Shown here: one piece after another, positions 1-6,026 of the stretch | How positions within the stretch are numbered: position 1 is the first letter of the stretch | Layout: every line of letters begins with the position of its first letter | Assembly (NCBI GenBank): GCA_011524845.1 | Contig: WTJL01000186.1 | Span: forward strand, 1-6,902 | Source of the DNA: Flavobacteriales bacterium | Lineage (GTDB): Bacteria; Bacteroidota; Bacteroidia; Flavobacteriales_D; Sanyastnellaceae | DNA length: 6,902 nucleotides | Direction: 5' to 3' | Translations under genes and position numbers: made by a program | Notes under the pieces: generated by a model | What the model saw: the letters and a program-made list of their open reading frames with translations, nothing else | Database searches by the model: none | What the model was told of the DNA's origin: nothing

Positions 1-2
1 AC

Positions 3-1190
3 GAGATTTTTCCAGACAAGGAGCACTTTGGGCGGATGTTCCGCAACAACGCGCGCCTCTCTTCGGCAGGCATCCCGCAGATTGCCGCCGTGATGGGCAG
101 TTGCGTGGCTGGAGGGGCCTACCTCCCCATCATGAGCGACGAGAGCATCATTGTGGAAGGGTCAGGCTCCATCTTTTTGGCGGGGAGCTATTTGGTCAAG
201 GCCGCCATAGGCGAGACCATCGACAACGAAACATTGGGCGGCGCAGCCACCCACGACGAAATCAGTGGGGTCACGGACTACCGGTGCAAAGACGAAGAAG
301 ACGCCTTGAACCACATTCGAAGCCTCGTCTCCCATTGGGGCGACCTCGGCCCGAAGGCAGGGTTTCACAGAGAAGAATCGTCGCCTCCCCTTGGCCCTTC
401 ACCCTGTGCCGTTCTTCCCGACGCACGCACGGAACCCTACAACACCCATGAACTTCTCGACACCTTGGTGGACGAAGGCAGCTTCACTGAGTACAAAAAG
501 GGATACGGCAAAACCTTGGTGTGCGGATATGCACGGATCGACGGCTGGAGCGTGGGCATTGTGGCCAACCAGCGGAGTTTGGTCAAGAGCAAGAAGGACG
601 GCCTGCAGTTTGGAGGCGTCATCTACTCCGACAGTGCAGACAAAGCCGCGCGGTTCATTGCCACCTGCAACCAGCGCAACGTCCCCTTGGTGTTTTTCCA
701 AGACGTCACCGGATTCATGGTCGGATCGCGGTCGGAACATGGAGGCATCATCAAAGACGGAGCGAAAATGGTCAATGCCGTGGCCAACAGCGTCGTGCCC
801 AAGTTCACCGTCATTGTGGGCAACAGTTACGGGGCAGGCAATTACGCCATGTGCGGGAAGGCCTACGACCCGCGCCTGATCGTGGCGTGGCCGACAGCGC
901 GCCTCGCCGTCATGGGAGGAGAACAGGCCGCGAAAGTGTTGCTTCAAATCGAGAAGGCCTCGCTGGCCAAACAAGGCAAGGAGCTCGACCATGAGGAAGA
1001 ACACCGCCTGCTTCAAACCATCACCGACCGATACGACGCCCAAACCGACCCGATGTACGCCGCCGCGCGGCTTTGGGTGGACGCCATCATCGACCCTGAA
1101 GCCACCCGGTCGTGGATCAGCATGGGCATTGAGGTGGCCAATGCATCGCCTGCGAACGAGCCTTTTCGACCTGGCGTTTTCCAAACCTGA
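3..1190 (+). CDS. Acyl-CoA carboxylase carboxyltransferase (beta) subunit, methylcrotonyl-CoA carboxylase-like, 5'-truncated by the window
   Basis: This is the carboxyltransferase subunit of a biotin-dependent acyl-CoA carboxylase, which moves the carboxyl group from carboxybiotin to an acyl-CoA in the cytoplasm. The open frame runs from the left edge (EIFPDKEHFGRMFRNNAR...), so the ATG at 36 is internal and the true start lies outside. Visible are the N-terminal crotonase-fold oxyanion segment GSCVAGGAYLP (nt 96-128), GSIFLAGSYLVKAAIGE and LGGAATHDEISGV after it, the linker into the C domain (YGKTLVCGYARIDGWSVG), and the C-domain GNSYGAGNYAM (from nt 819). The FFQDVTGFMVGSRSEHGGII segment and the ending ...FRPGVFQT resemble methylcrotonyl-CoA carboxylase beta (leucine breakdown) more than propionyl- or acetyl-CoA carboxylases. 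Substrate choice is inferred; a geranyl-CoA or other branched acyl-CoA remains possible. No biotin-carrying subunit is in view. It is followed after 9 nt by the ChaN-like gene on the same strand. Confidence 0.93.
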   Translation, partial: EIFPDKEHFGRMFRNNARLSSAGIPQIAAVMGSCVAGGAYLPIMSDESIIVEGSGSIFLAGSYLVKAAIGETIDNETLGGAATHDEISGVTDYRCKDEEDALNHIRSLVSHWGDLGPKAGFHREESSPPLGPSPCAVLPDARTEPYNTHELLDTLVDEGSFTEYKKGYGKTLVCGYARIDGWSVGIVANQRSLVKSKKDGLQFGGVIYSDSADKAARFIATCNQRNVPLVFFQDVTGFMVGSRSEHGGIIKDGAKMVNAVANSVVPKFTVIVGNSYGAGNYAMCGKAYDPRLIVAWPTARLAVMGGEQAAKVLLQIEKASLAKQGKELDHEEEHRLLQTITDRYDAQTDPMYAAARLWVDAIIDPEATRSWISMGIEVANASPANEPFRPGVFQT

Positions 1191-1199
1191 CGCACCATC

Positions 1200-2087
1200 A
1201 TGAAACACTGTTTGATTTGGGGAGCCTTCCTCCTCTTGAGTTCCAACGTTTTGGGGCAAAACCGAAGCCTCAACAAGGCCCTTGCCGATTCGCCGCGGGC
1301 GTACGCCCTGTTCGACGAGTCTGGGAAACCTGCGTCGTGGCCCCAAGTCGTCGACGCCAGCCTCGAAGCGGACGTCGTGCTGTTTGGGGAGTTTCACGAC
1401 GACCCCATCATGCACTGGCTGCAAGCTGAACTCGTCCGGGACCTTCTCGCTGCGGGCAGCACCCCTACCCTGGGTGCGGAAATGCTCGAAGCCGACGACC
1501 AACTGGTGGTCAATGAATTTCTCGAAGGCTGGGTGAGCAAGGACAAACTCAAGGCTGCCGCCAACCTTTGGCCCAATCACTTCACCGACTACCACCCCCT
1601 GCTTGAGCTGGCAAAGGAGGAAGGTCTACCGTTCATCGCCACCAATGTCCCACGTCGGTATGCGTCGTACGTGTACCAAAACGGGCTGGATGGATTGGAG
1701 AATTTGAGCGACGAGGCCAAGTCGTTTCTGCCCGATTTGCCCGTCCCGTTCGACATCACCCTTCCGGGGTACGACGCCATGCTGGCCATGGGCGGCGGCC
1801 ACGGCGGAGAGACCCTGCCCATGGCCCAGGCCATCAAAGACGCGACCATGGCCCACTTCATCGCGGCCAATTTGCCCGAAGGCGCTCCCTTTGTCCACTT
1901 CAACGGCGCGTACCACAGCCAAGACCACGAAGGCATTGGGTGGTACTTGAAGCAATCCCATCCCGACGTGAAGGTGTTGACCATTCATGCCCACATGCAA
2001 CCCGATGTCAGCCAACCGGATTCAAGCGAAGTCGGCCGCGGACATTTCCTTCTTGTGACCCACGAGCGCATGACGCGCACGCATTGA
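1200..2087 (+). CDS. Secreted ChaN/DUF399-family (haem-binding uptake, Tiki-like) protein
   Basis: A 295-residue exported protein of the ChaN-like (DUF399) family, some members of which bind haem and act in iron uptake; the fold belongs to the Tiki/EreA-like superfamily. Residues 1-20 form a Sec signal peptide (hydrophobic IWGAFLLLSSNVLGQ, probable cleavage near residue 19 or 20). There is no lipobox cysteine, so it is predicted to be periplasmic rather than lipid-anchored. Family hallmarks are GEFHDDPIMHWLQ (63-75), GAEML (92-96), the ATNVPRRYA segment (147-155), QAIKDATMAHFI (210-221) and the C-terminal FVHFNGAYHSQDHEGIGWYL (231-250). The histidines and acidic residues of GEFHD and NGAYHS are the likely metal or ligand residues by family analogy. 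The ATG at 1200 sits 9 nt after the carboxylase stop and gives a clean signal peptide. Its actual ligand here is unknown; an enzymatic role is also possible. Confidence 0.85.
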   Translation: MKHCLIWGAFLLLSSNVLGQNRSLNKALADSPRAYALFDESGKPASWPQVVDASLEADVVLFGEFHDDPIMHWLQAELVRDLLAAGSTPTLGAEMLEADDQLVVNEFLEGWVSKDKLKAAANLWPNHFTDYHPLLELAKEEGLPFIATNVPRRYASYVYQNGLDGLENLSDEAKSFLPDLPVPFDITLPGYDAMLAMGGGHGGETLPMAQAIKDATMAHFIAANLPEGAPFVHFNGAYHSQDHEGIGWYLKQSHPDVKVLTIHAHMQPDVSQPDSSEVGRGHFLLVTHERMTRTH

Positions 2088-2125
2088 TTTTTCCATCTGA
2101 AATGAATACCTCCTCCCCTTTTGAC

Positions 2126-2617
2126 ATGATGCGATTGTTGACCCCATGTGTTCTTTTGGCCTCTGGCCTCCTCTTTCAAGGATGTGAAAGCGCCACCCCC
2201 GTGACGCACGAAGGTGCACCGGAGAACCAAACCTTCTACGGCTCGGTCATCCCCACCCAAGATGCGCTTGACGGCGCCGCCATGCGGCAAGCGCTGGCCG
2301 ATTCAGGACGCGCCCAAGTCCGCATGGAAGGCGTGGTCACGGCCACATGCGCGAAGAAAGGATGCTGGATGGACGTGGCTTCTGGCGAAGACACGGTGTT
2401 TGTCCGGTTCTTGGACTACGGGTTCTTTGTCCCCACGGAAGGGGCTGAAGGCAAGCGCACCGTCGTTCAGGGGGAAGCCTTTTACGACACCCTGACGGTG
2501 CCGATGCTGAAGCACTATGCGGAAGACGCCGGCAAGTCTCAAGAAGACATCGACGCCATCACGGAACCCGAGCTTCGGTTGGCCTTCATGGCAACGGGCG
2601 TGATGATCGAAGACTGA
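2126..2617 (+). CDS. DUF4920 family lipoprotein
   Basis: A 163-residue lipoprotein of the DUF4920 family, which is common in Bacteroidota and has no established function. I chose the ATG at 2126 because it gives a compact signal peptide (MMRLLTPCVLLASGLLFQGC) with lipid-attachment cysteine at residue 20; the ATG at 2102, in frame, would add eight residues including an Asp and is the main alternative. The family signature is clear: GVVTATCAKKGCWMDV (residues 69-84) with a CX4CW pair (C75, C80), VFVRFLDYGFFVP (91-103), VVQGEAFYDTLTVP (113-126), and HYAEDAGKSQEDIDAI (130-145) leading to FMATGVMIED. The fold is probably a small beta-barrel of OB type (inference). The paired cysteines could bind a metal or form a disulfide. 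It is followed after one nucleotide by the CxxCH lipoprotein gene, which suggests the two products share a cell-envelope process, perhaps redox or metal related. Confidence 0.9.
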   Translation: MMRLLTPCVLLASGLLFQGCESATPVTHEGAPENQTFYGSVIPTQDALDGAAMRQALADSGRAQVRMEGVVTATCAKKGCWMDVASGEDTVFVRFLDYGFFVPTEGAEGKRTVVQGEAFYDTLTVPMLKHYAEDAGKSQEDIDAITEPELRLAFMATGVMIED

Positions 2618-2618
2618 C

Positions 2619-3065
2619 ATGGGCAGAGCTTCTTTTCGCGTGTGGGGATGGGCGTGGTTGGCCTGCTGGGCCATGGCCTCCTGCGCCTCAGAATCCGAGC
2701 CGCGTGCGCCTCGTCTGGCCCCCAACCAGCCCAACGGCAACTCGGCACTGGCCTCCGCCATGGTGGCCATGGACGGCCAACTCCAAGCCACGTTGACCTC
2801 GGTCATGGCCGACCCCGACCATTCATGGGAAGGCCGACGGCTCGTGGAACACGATTTGTTGGGACTCGACCCCACGGACGACAGCATGATCAATGGGCAT
2901 TACCTCGAACACGCGCCACTGTACGCCTTGGCCGTGGCGCAGTTCAACGCCCACCCGTCTGCAGACCACTTCAACGCGGTTGTAGAAAGCTGCACGTCTT
3001 GCCATTTGGGCACCTGTCCCGGACCGCTGGACCGCATTGCCAAGCGCCGCGTCAGCGCGGAGTGA
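2619..3065 (+). CDS. Putative mono-haem c-type cytochrome lipoprotein (single CxxCH)
   Basis: A 148-residue predicted lipoprotein. Residues 1-22 make a signal peptide (VWGWAWLACWAMASC) with C22 as probable lipidation site, although the lipobox (MAS-C) is loose. A low-complexity Pro/Asn linker follows to about residue 40, then mostly helical sequence. One haem-c binding motif, CTSCH, lies at residues 125-129 close to the C terminus and is followed by LGTCPGPLDRI. A CxxCH near the C terminus of a helical domain resembles the cytochrome c' / c-556 arrangement, so a four-helix haem protein is a reasonable model (inference). Axial sixth-ligand identity cannot be read; M90 and H94 or H98 are candidates. 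It starts one nucleotide after the DUF4920 stop, so translation is probably coupled. It could be an electron carrier or a haem or NO sensor protein. No maturation genes are in view. Confidence 0.78.
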   Translation: MGRASFRVWGWAWLACWAMASCASESEPRAPRLAPNQPNGNSALASAMVAMDGQLQATLTSVMADPDHSWEGRRLVEHDLLGLDPTDDSMINGHYLEHAPLYALAVAQFNAHPSADHFNAVVESCTSCHLGTCPGPLDRIAKRRVSAE

Positions 3066-3084
3066 AGGCTGCTTGAGGCTCTTC

Positions 3085-3585
3085 TTATTGCATGCTGTCG
3101 TGGAGGAAGGCCAAATGCGTGCGCATCGCCTCCAAGAAGGGTCGAATCTCTGATTTGGACTCCTCCTGAATCGCTTCACCCACCAACACCTGTGCTTCGA
3201 GCAGGTCTTTCTCGTCGGTGACGCTCTCGACTTGTTCCAACAACGTGACCCCTTCAAAGGCCTGCTGAAAATCGCCTTCGCATGCCACGTCCAACACCCG
3301 CGACAAGGCACCTTCGCAGGTGAAGCCGCAACTCCACAAGAACCCCAACACGTCGGCCTTCACGTGGGACAACTCGGTGTCGACCAACGCATCGAGGAAG
3401 GTTTGCTCCGCCGCTGAAATTTTCAAGGTGCCAAGCATGTCGCGCATCTCTTCGCGAAGGGCGTCTTCTTTGCGAACGGCATAGGCCTCCAACAAGGGGC
3501 GCACCCATTTGGCATCTCCATGCTCCTTGGCCTGCGCCAATGCAGCCTTCACTTTTTGGTTGTTCGCGTGCTTCAAATCCTTCAT
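3085..3585 (-). CDS. HEAT-repeat-like conserved protein
   Basis: A 166-residue cytoplasmic, all-helical protein with no signal peptide. The chosen ATG (complement of 3583-3585) gives MKDLKHANNQKVKAALAQ; a longer frame exists to 3678 but its extra residues are Gly/His-rich sequence overlapping the NUDIX gene. The body shows helical repeats of HEAT/armadillo style: about residues 26-55 (VRPLLEAYAVRKEDALREEM), 60-90 (FLDALVDTELSHVKADVLGF and WSCGFTC) and 95-140. The pattern of WSCGF followed by an acidic stretch and QAFEGVTLLEQV matches what I recall of a conserved Bacteroidota HEAT-repeat family of unknown role. Its ATG overlaps the NUDIX stop codon (ATGA), so translation is likely coupled to that gene. 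It converges on the CxxCH lipoprotein gene with only 19 nt between stops and no obvious terminator. Function unknown; probably a protein-binding scaffold. Confidence 0.8.
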   Translation of the reverse strand: MKDLKHANNQKVKAALAQAKEHGDAKWVRPLLEAYAVRKEDALREEMRDMLGTLKISAAEQTFLDALVDTELSHVKADVLGFLWSCGFTCEGALSRVLDVACEGDFQQAFEGVTLLEQVESVTDEKDLLEAQVLVGEAIQEESKSEIRPFLEAMRTHLAFLHDSMQ

Positions 3586-4265
3586 CGCGGGTCGTTTGAG
3601 GATGCAAAGGAAAGGCCAAATCCCGCCCCCACACACACCTCCAACAACTCCGCCACCATCATGGCGGTGGCGCCCCACAGCACCCCCTCACCCACTGGCC
3701 ATCCGGGCACACGTGCAGTGCCGCTTCTGACCGTCACCCGTTGTTCAGGCCAATGGGCGCCTGGCCGAGGCAAATCCGCCAAGGGCACCACCATCACGCG
3801 GGCCACTTCTTCCTTTTGAAGCACAAACTCCGGTGTGACATCGCTCCAAGCCAAGACGGGCTGCACCAAGAAATTGCTGGGTGGGATGTACAGCATGGAC
3901 AACTCTCCCAGCATCTGATCGTCGGTCAAAGCGACGCCCACTTCTTCAGCGAATTCGCGCCGTGCCGTTTGGACCAAATCTCCACCGTCCACCTCTTCCT
4001 CCGATCCACCTGGAAAGGCCAACTGACCGCTGTGTGGGGTGTTGTCCAAGGTGCGCTCCATCAACACCACGCTCCATTGCCCTTGGGCATTGGGACACAG
4101 CAAACACACCACCCCAGCTCGGCGCGCAGCGTTGAGTCGTTCAGGAAGGTCTTTGGGACGTCCTGGAGGGCACGCCAAGGACTGGGCATCCCACCCGGGC
4201 AGACTGCCCTGTTGAAGACGGGACATCAACGCCTTGACCTCCGAGGGCACCCTGGTCGCTTCCAT
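3582..4265 (-). CDS. NUDIX hydrolase, CoA pyrophosphatase-like
   Basis: A 227-residue cytoplasmic NUDIX hydrolase that, by family, splits coenzyme A or acyl-CoA into 4'-phosphopantetheine and 3',5'-ADP. The CoA-specific motif just before the Nudix box is present (LMERTLDNTPHSGQLAFPGG, residues 68-87). The Nudix box follows, with D93 near the usual first acidic position and REFAEEVGV (103-111) carrying the metal-binding glutamates. The YIPPSNFLVQPV segment (126-137) corresponds to the stretch following the box in CoA pyrophosphatases. The start at 4265 gives MEATRVPSEVKALM; a start at 4304 adds 13 residues and would overlap the divergent aat start codon itself, so I prefer 4265. The stop overlaps the ATG of the HEAT-repeat gene. 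It may act in CoA turnover, but substrate is inferred from motif only. Confidence 0.9.
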   Translation of the reverse strand: MEATRVPSEVKALMSRLQQGSLPGWDAQSLACPPGRPKDLPERLNAARRAGVVCLLCPNAQGQWSVVLMERTLDNTPHSGQLAFPGGSEEEVDGGDLVQTARREFAEEVGVALTDDQMLGELSMLYIPPSNFLVQPVLAWSDVTPEFVLQKEEVARVMVVPLADLPRPGAHWPEQRVTVRSGTARVPGWPVGEGVLWGATAMMVAELLEVCVGAGFGLSFASSNDPR

Positions 4266-4302
4266 GAATGCAAAGGAAGCGCACGGGCCGTTTCTTTGCA
4301 CC

Positions 4303-5010
4303 ATGAAGGTCCACCTCCTCGACGCCGATCTGCACTTCCCCCCTGTGGCGGAAGCCGGCGACCATGGCTTGCTCGCCGTGGGGGGCGACCTTTCAGCCGG
4401 ACGCTTGCTGGCCGCTTACGAACACGGGGCCTTCCCGTGGTTCATGGAGGACGACCCCATCTTGTGGTGGGCCCCACAAGAACGCGCTGTGCTCCCGGTT
4501 TTGGGATTGAAAGTGTCCAAGAGCATGCGCAACGAGCTCAACAAAAACCGTTACCGCATCACCATGGACCGCGCTTTCGAACGGGTCATTCGTGGCTGCC
4601 AGGAAGCACCGCGCGACGGCGAAGGCACGTGGATCACCGACGACATCGTTCGTGCCTACGTCGACCTTCACGCATTGGGACTTGCCCATTCCGTGGAAGC
4701 GTGGAAGGGCGACGAATTGGTGGGCGGATTGTACGGCGTGTCCCTCGGGCGCATGTTTTTTGGGGAGAGCATGTTCTCCACAGCCACCAATGCGTCCAAG
4801 GTGGCCTTTGTCCATCTCGTTCGGTGGCTCGCCGTGAAAGGCTTTGGCCCGGTGGATTGCCAAATCATGAACCCCCACCTCGCCTCCCTCGGCGCGACCA
4901 CCTGGCCCCGAGAAGCTTTCCAGGTTCAGTTGGCGCATTTCCTGCACGCCGGTCCAACCCTGAAAGGACCATGGACCGCCTATGAACCTGAATTGACAGG
5001 ACATGCCTGA
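4303..5010 (+). CDS. aat: Leucyl/phenylalanyl-tRNA-protein transferase
   Basis: Aat transfers Leu or Phe from aminoacyl-tRNA to the N-terminal Arg or Lys of proteins, creating N-degrons for ClpS/ClpAP. The 235-residue length is normal. All family blocks are present in order: DADLHFPPVAEA (7-18), GLLAVGGDLSAGRLLAAYEH (22-41), GAFPWF (42-47), PILWWAPQERAVL (52-64), GEGTWITDDIVRAYVDLH (106-123), AHSVEAW (128-134), GGLYGVSLGRMFFGESMFS (141-159), NASKVAFVHL (163-172) and DCQIMNPHLASLGA (185-198). D185 and Q187 match the Asp-x-Gln pair implicated in catalysis in E. coli Aat, and E155 lies in the conserved GES. The ATG at 4303 is chosen because homology begins at VHLLDADLHFPP; the frame extends to 4234 without family sequence and into the divergent NUDIX gene. 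No Shine-Dalgarno is seen. It overlaps the next gene by 8 nt, implying a shared transcript. Confidence 0.97.
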   Translation: MKVHLLDADLHFPPVAEAGDHGLLAVGGDLSAGRLLAAYEHGAFPWFMEDDPILWWAPQERAVLPVLGLKVSKSMRNELNKNRYRITMDRAFERVIRGCQEAPRDGEGTWITDDIVRAYVDLHALGLAHSVEAWKGDELVGGLYGVSLGRMFFGESMFSTATNASKVAFVHLVRWLAVKGFGPVDCQIMNPHLASLGATTWPREAFQVQLAHFLHAGPTLKGPWTAYEPELTGHA

Positions 5011-5503
5011 ACAAGCGCAGCGCCACCGGGAAAAGCCGAAGCCTGGAAAGTTGAGGCCTCGGTGGGCCGTTCGGCTTGCCAGACTCGCCGTGAGGCTCAT
5101 GGGCTGGCAACTTCGCGGACAGCTGCCACCCCAGTTTTGGCGAACGACCCTGGTGGTTTGGGCCCCCAAGACGTGGCAAATGGCGGCGCTGGCCCGCATG
5201 ATGCCGGTGCACGTCCACCTGCTTGAGGGTCCGGTTGAAGACGCGAAAGTCCGCGGGATGGAAAGTGCCCGACAGTTCGACAAGGGTTTCACCAATGCAA
5301 CGCCCACTGACGCCTCCGAAGACCAATTGCATCGCATTGTGGAAGCTGCTCAACAGGCCAAAAGCAGGATCACCCTGTGTGCATGGGAAAGCCGGCGGAA
5401 GTTTGTCCATGTGCATGCGCCTTTCAAGACGTCGCCGTTTCCCGACCGGGACGTGCATTACATGAAACGGTACTTCGCGTATTTCGTCAAAACCGCTGAT
5501 TGA
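5003..5503 (+). CDS. Diverged, probably inactive PlsC-like acyltransferase homologue
   Basis: A 166-residue protein whose order of segments can be laid over the short Bacteroidota PlsC-type (1-acylglycerol-3-phosphate acyltransferase-like) family of about 185 residues. Matches by eye: RLMGWQLRGQLP (31-42) to the family's lMGWkieGelP, TTLVVWAPKTWQ (48-59) to the strand bearing VAPHTSxxD, MPVHVHLLEG (67-76) to the following hydrophobic strand, ATPTDAS (99-105) to GGTPVDR, and ITLCAWESRRK (123-133) to the LxxxPEGTRKK motif. The tail APFKTSPFPDRDVHYMKRYF (139-158) matches the family's terminal PFYPTxDxxxD region. The catalytic HX4D is replaced (APKTWQMAAL), and roughly 20 residues after EGTR appear deleted, so acyltransferase activity is unlikely. 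The N-terminal 25 residues are strongly basic. The ATG at 5003 overlaps the aat stop by 8 nt. The homology call is from memory of the family and is moderate; the ORF itself is well supported by position. Confidence 0.6.
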   Translation: MPEQAQRHREKPKPGKLRPRWAVRLARLAVRLMGWQLRGQLPPQFWRTTLVVWAPKTWQMAALARMMPVHVHLLEGPVEDAKVRGMESARQFDKGFTNATPTDASEDQLHRIVEAAQQAKSRITLCAWESRRKFVHVHAPFKTSPFPDRDVHYMKRYFAYFVKTAD

Positions 5504-5519
5504 CAGCGGACTGCAGACG

Positions 5520-5629
5520 ATATCCACACGTTGTTCACATTTTCTGTCACGACGTGGACAAGTCGTGCATAACGGCCCCGTTGAGTTTTCGACCATTCAC
5601 AAGGAAAAGTCCTTTCTTGCTGTGGAAAA
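5520..5629. promoter_or_regulatory. Cluster of DnaA-box-like 9-mers (candidate oriC or DnaA-controlled region)
   Basis: Compared with TTATNCACA, four sites have one mismatch in the eight defined positions: ATATCCACA at 5520-5528 (+), TTGTTCACA at 5531-5539 (+), TTATGCACG at 5564-5572 (-) and TTTTCCACA at 5621-5629 (-; perfect to the relaxed TTWTNCACA). Two weaker sites have two mismatches: TTGTCCACG at 5553-5561 (-) and CCATTCACA at 5593-5601 (+). The first two sites, and the two at 5553 and 5564, are each spaced 11 bp start to start, about one helical turn. Positions 5581-5640 are about 62% A+T by hand count, clearly above the neighbouring genes. DnaA binding is inferred from the motif only. 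Alternatives are a DnaA-regulated promoter for the winged-helix gene, or a titration site. Confidence 0.5.
5548..5567. repeat. 6-bp perfect inverted repeat, CACGAC-N8-GTCGTG
   Basis: CACGAC at 5548-5553 and GTCGTG at 5562-5567 are perfect inverted arms separated by 8 nt. It lies in the intergenic region 89 nt before the winged-helix gene and overlaps two of the DnaA-like sites. No T tract follows, so it does not look like a terminator. It could be an operator for a dimeric regulator, possibly the adjacent winged-helix protein, or a hairpin in the DnaA-box region. Confidence 0.4.
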
Positions 5630-5655
5630 TCTATCTAACCACCAACGCCTGCACC

Positions 5656-5940
5656 ATGAACAACTTGGACAAGTACGATCACATGATTCTCGACATCATT
5701 CAACAACACAAGATCGAGAACCAGTGTCACATTCGTCTGGCTGTGTTGGAGCGGAACTTTTGGAAGCGCATCGAGGAGGACACGGACTTGCACGTTGGAA
5801 AGGCGCGCATCGGTGAGCGCATCACCAACCTTTACCTCGACGGCCTGATTCAAAACAAAGACGGCTACGCATTGACCAAGAAAGGCCGTGAGCAGCTCGC
5901 GTTTGCGCCTTGGAAACAAGAAGCGACCCAAGCCAGCTGA
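5656..5940 (+). CDS. Small winged-helix-like putative DNA-binding protein
   Basis: A 94-residue protein of unknown specific function. The ATG at 5656 is chosen because the sequence becomes protein-like there (MNNLDKYDHMILDIIQQHKI); the open frame reaches back to 5500 through the intergenic cluster with no protein-like sequence. The N-terminal helix (5-18) is followed by residues 26-40 (IRLAVLERNFWKRIE), a probable recognition-helix region ARIGERITNLYLDGLI (50-65), and a beta-wing NKDGYALTKKGREQL (67-81). The end DGLIQNKDGYALTKKGREQL is typical of winged helix-turn-helix folds, where the final helix follows a YxLTxKG wing. Eight to ten residues of unstructured tail follow. It could be a transcription regulator of nearby genes or a nucleoid or replication-associated factor, since it sits directly beside the DnaA-box cluster; both are inference. 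Its transcript ends at the strong hairpin at 5974-6003. Confidence 0.8.
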   Translation: MNNLDKYDHMILDIIQQHKIENQCHIRLAVLERNFWKRIEEDTDLHVGKARIGERITNLYLDGLIQNKDGYALTKKGREQLAFAPWKQEATQAS

Positions 5941-5973
5941 TTGCGGCGGTTTCGCGCTGAACCTTCAGCCATC

Positions 5974-6003
5974 AAAAAAGGCGACCTCAGGGTCGCCTTT
6001 TTT
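5974..6003. terminator. Bidirectional intrinsic terminator between convergent genes
   Basis: A seven-base-pair GC-rich stem GGCGACC (5980-5986) pairs with GGTCGCC (5991-5997) around a TCAG loop. It is flanked by six A on the left (5974-5979) and six T on the right (5998-6003). On either strand this gives a stem followed by a U run. It lies 33 nt after the winged-helix stop and 23 nt beyond the stop of the convergent 49-residue gene, so it can end both transcripts. Confidence 0.93.
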
Positions 6004-6026
6004 CGTGGATCACTTTGAACGGTGCA

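Noticed and set aside
399..1595. Long - strand open frame (398 codons) opposite the carboxylase and ChaN-like genes.
   Set aside because: It is antisense to two strongly recognised genes, has no family-like sequence, and is expected in high-G+C coding DNA.
3066..3084. Possible terminator between the convergent CxxCH lipoprotein and HEAT-repeat genes.
   Set aside because: No convincing stem with a T run in the 19-nt gap.
4393..5596. Two overlapping - strand open frames (314 and 243 codons) opposite aat and the PlsC-like gene.
   Set aside because: Both lie antisense to aat, which is unmistakable; their composition (Arg, Pro, His, Gly rich) is that of shadow frames.
5601..5614. Small hairpin AAGGA-AAAG-TCCTT.
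   Set aside because: Five-bp AT-rich stem with no U run; too short to call as a terminator or operator by itself.
5500..5655. N-terminal extension of the winged-helix gene back to the ATG at 5500.
   Set aside because: The added 52 residues are Cys/His/Pro-mixed with no pattern, overlap the previous gene's stop, and would cover the DnaA-like cluster; the ATG at 5656 gives a normal start.
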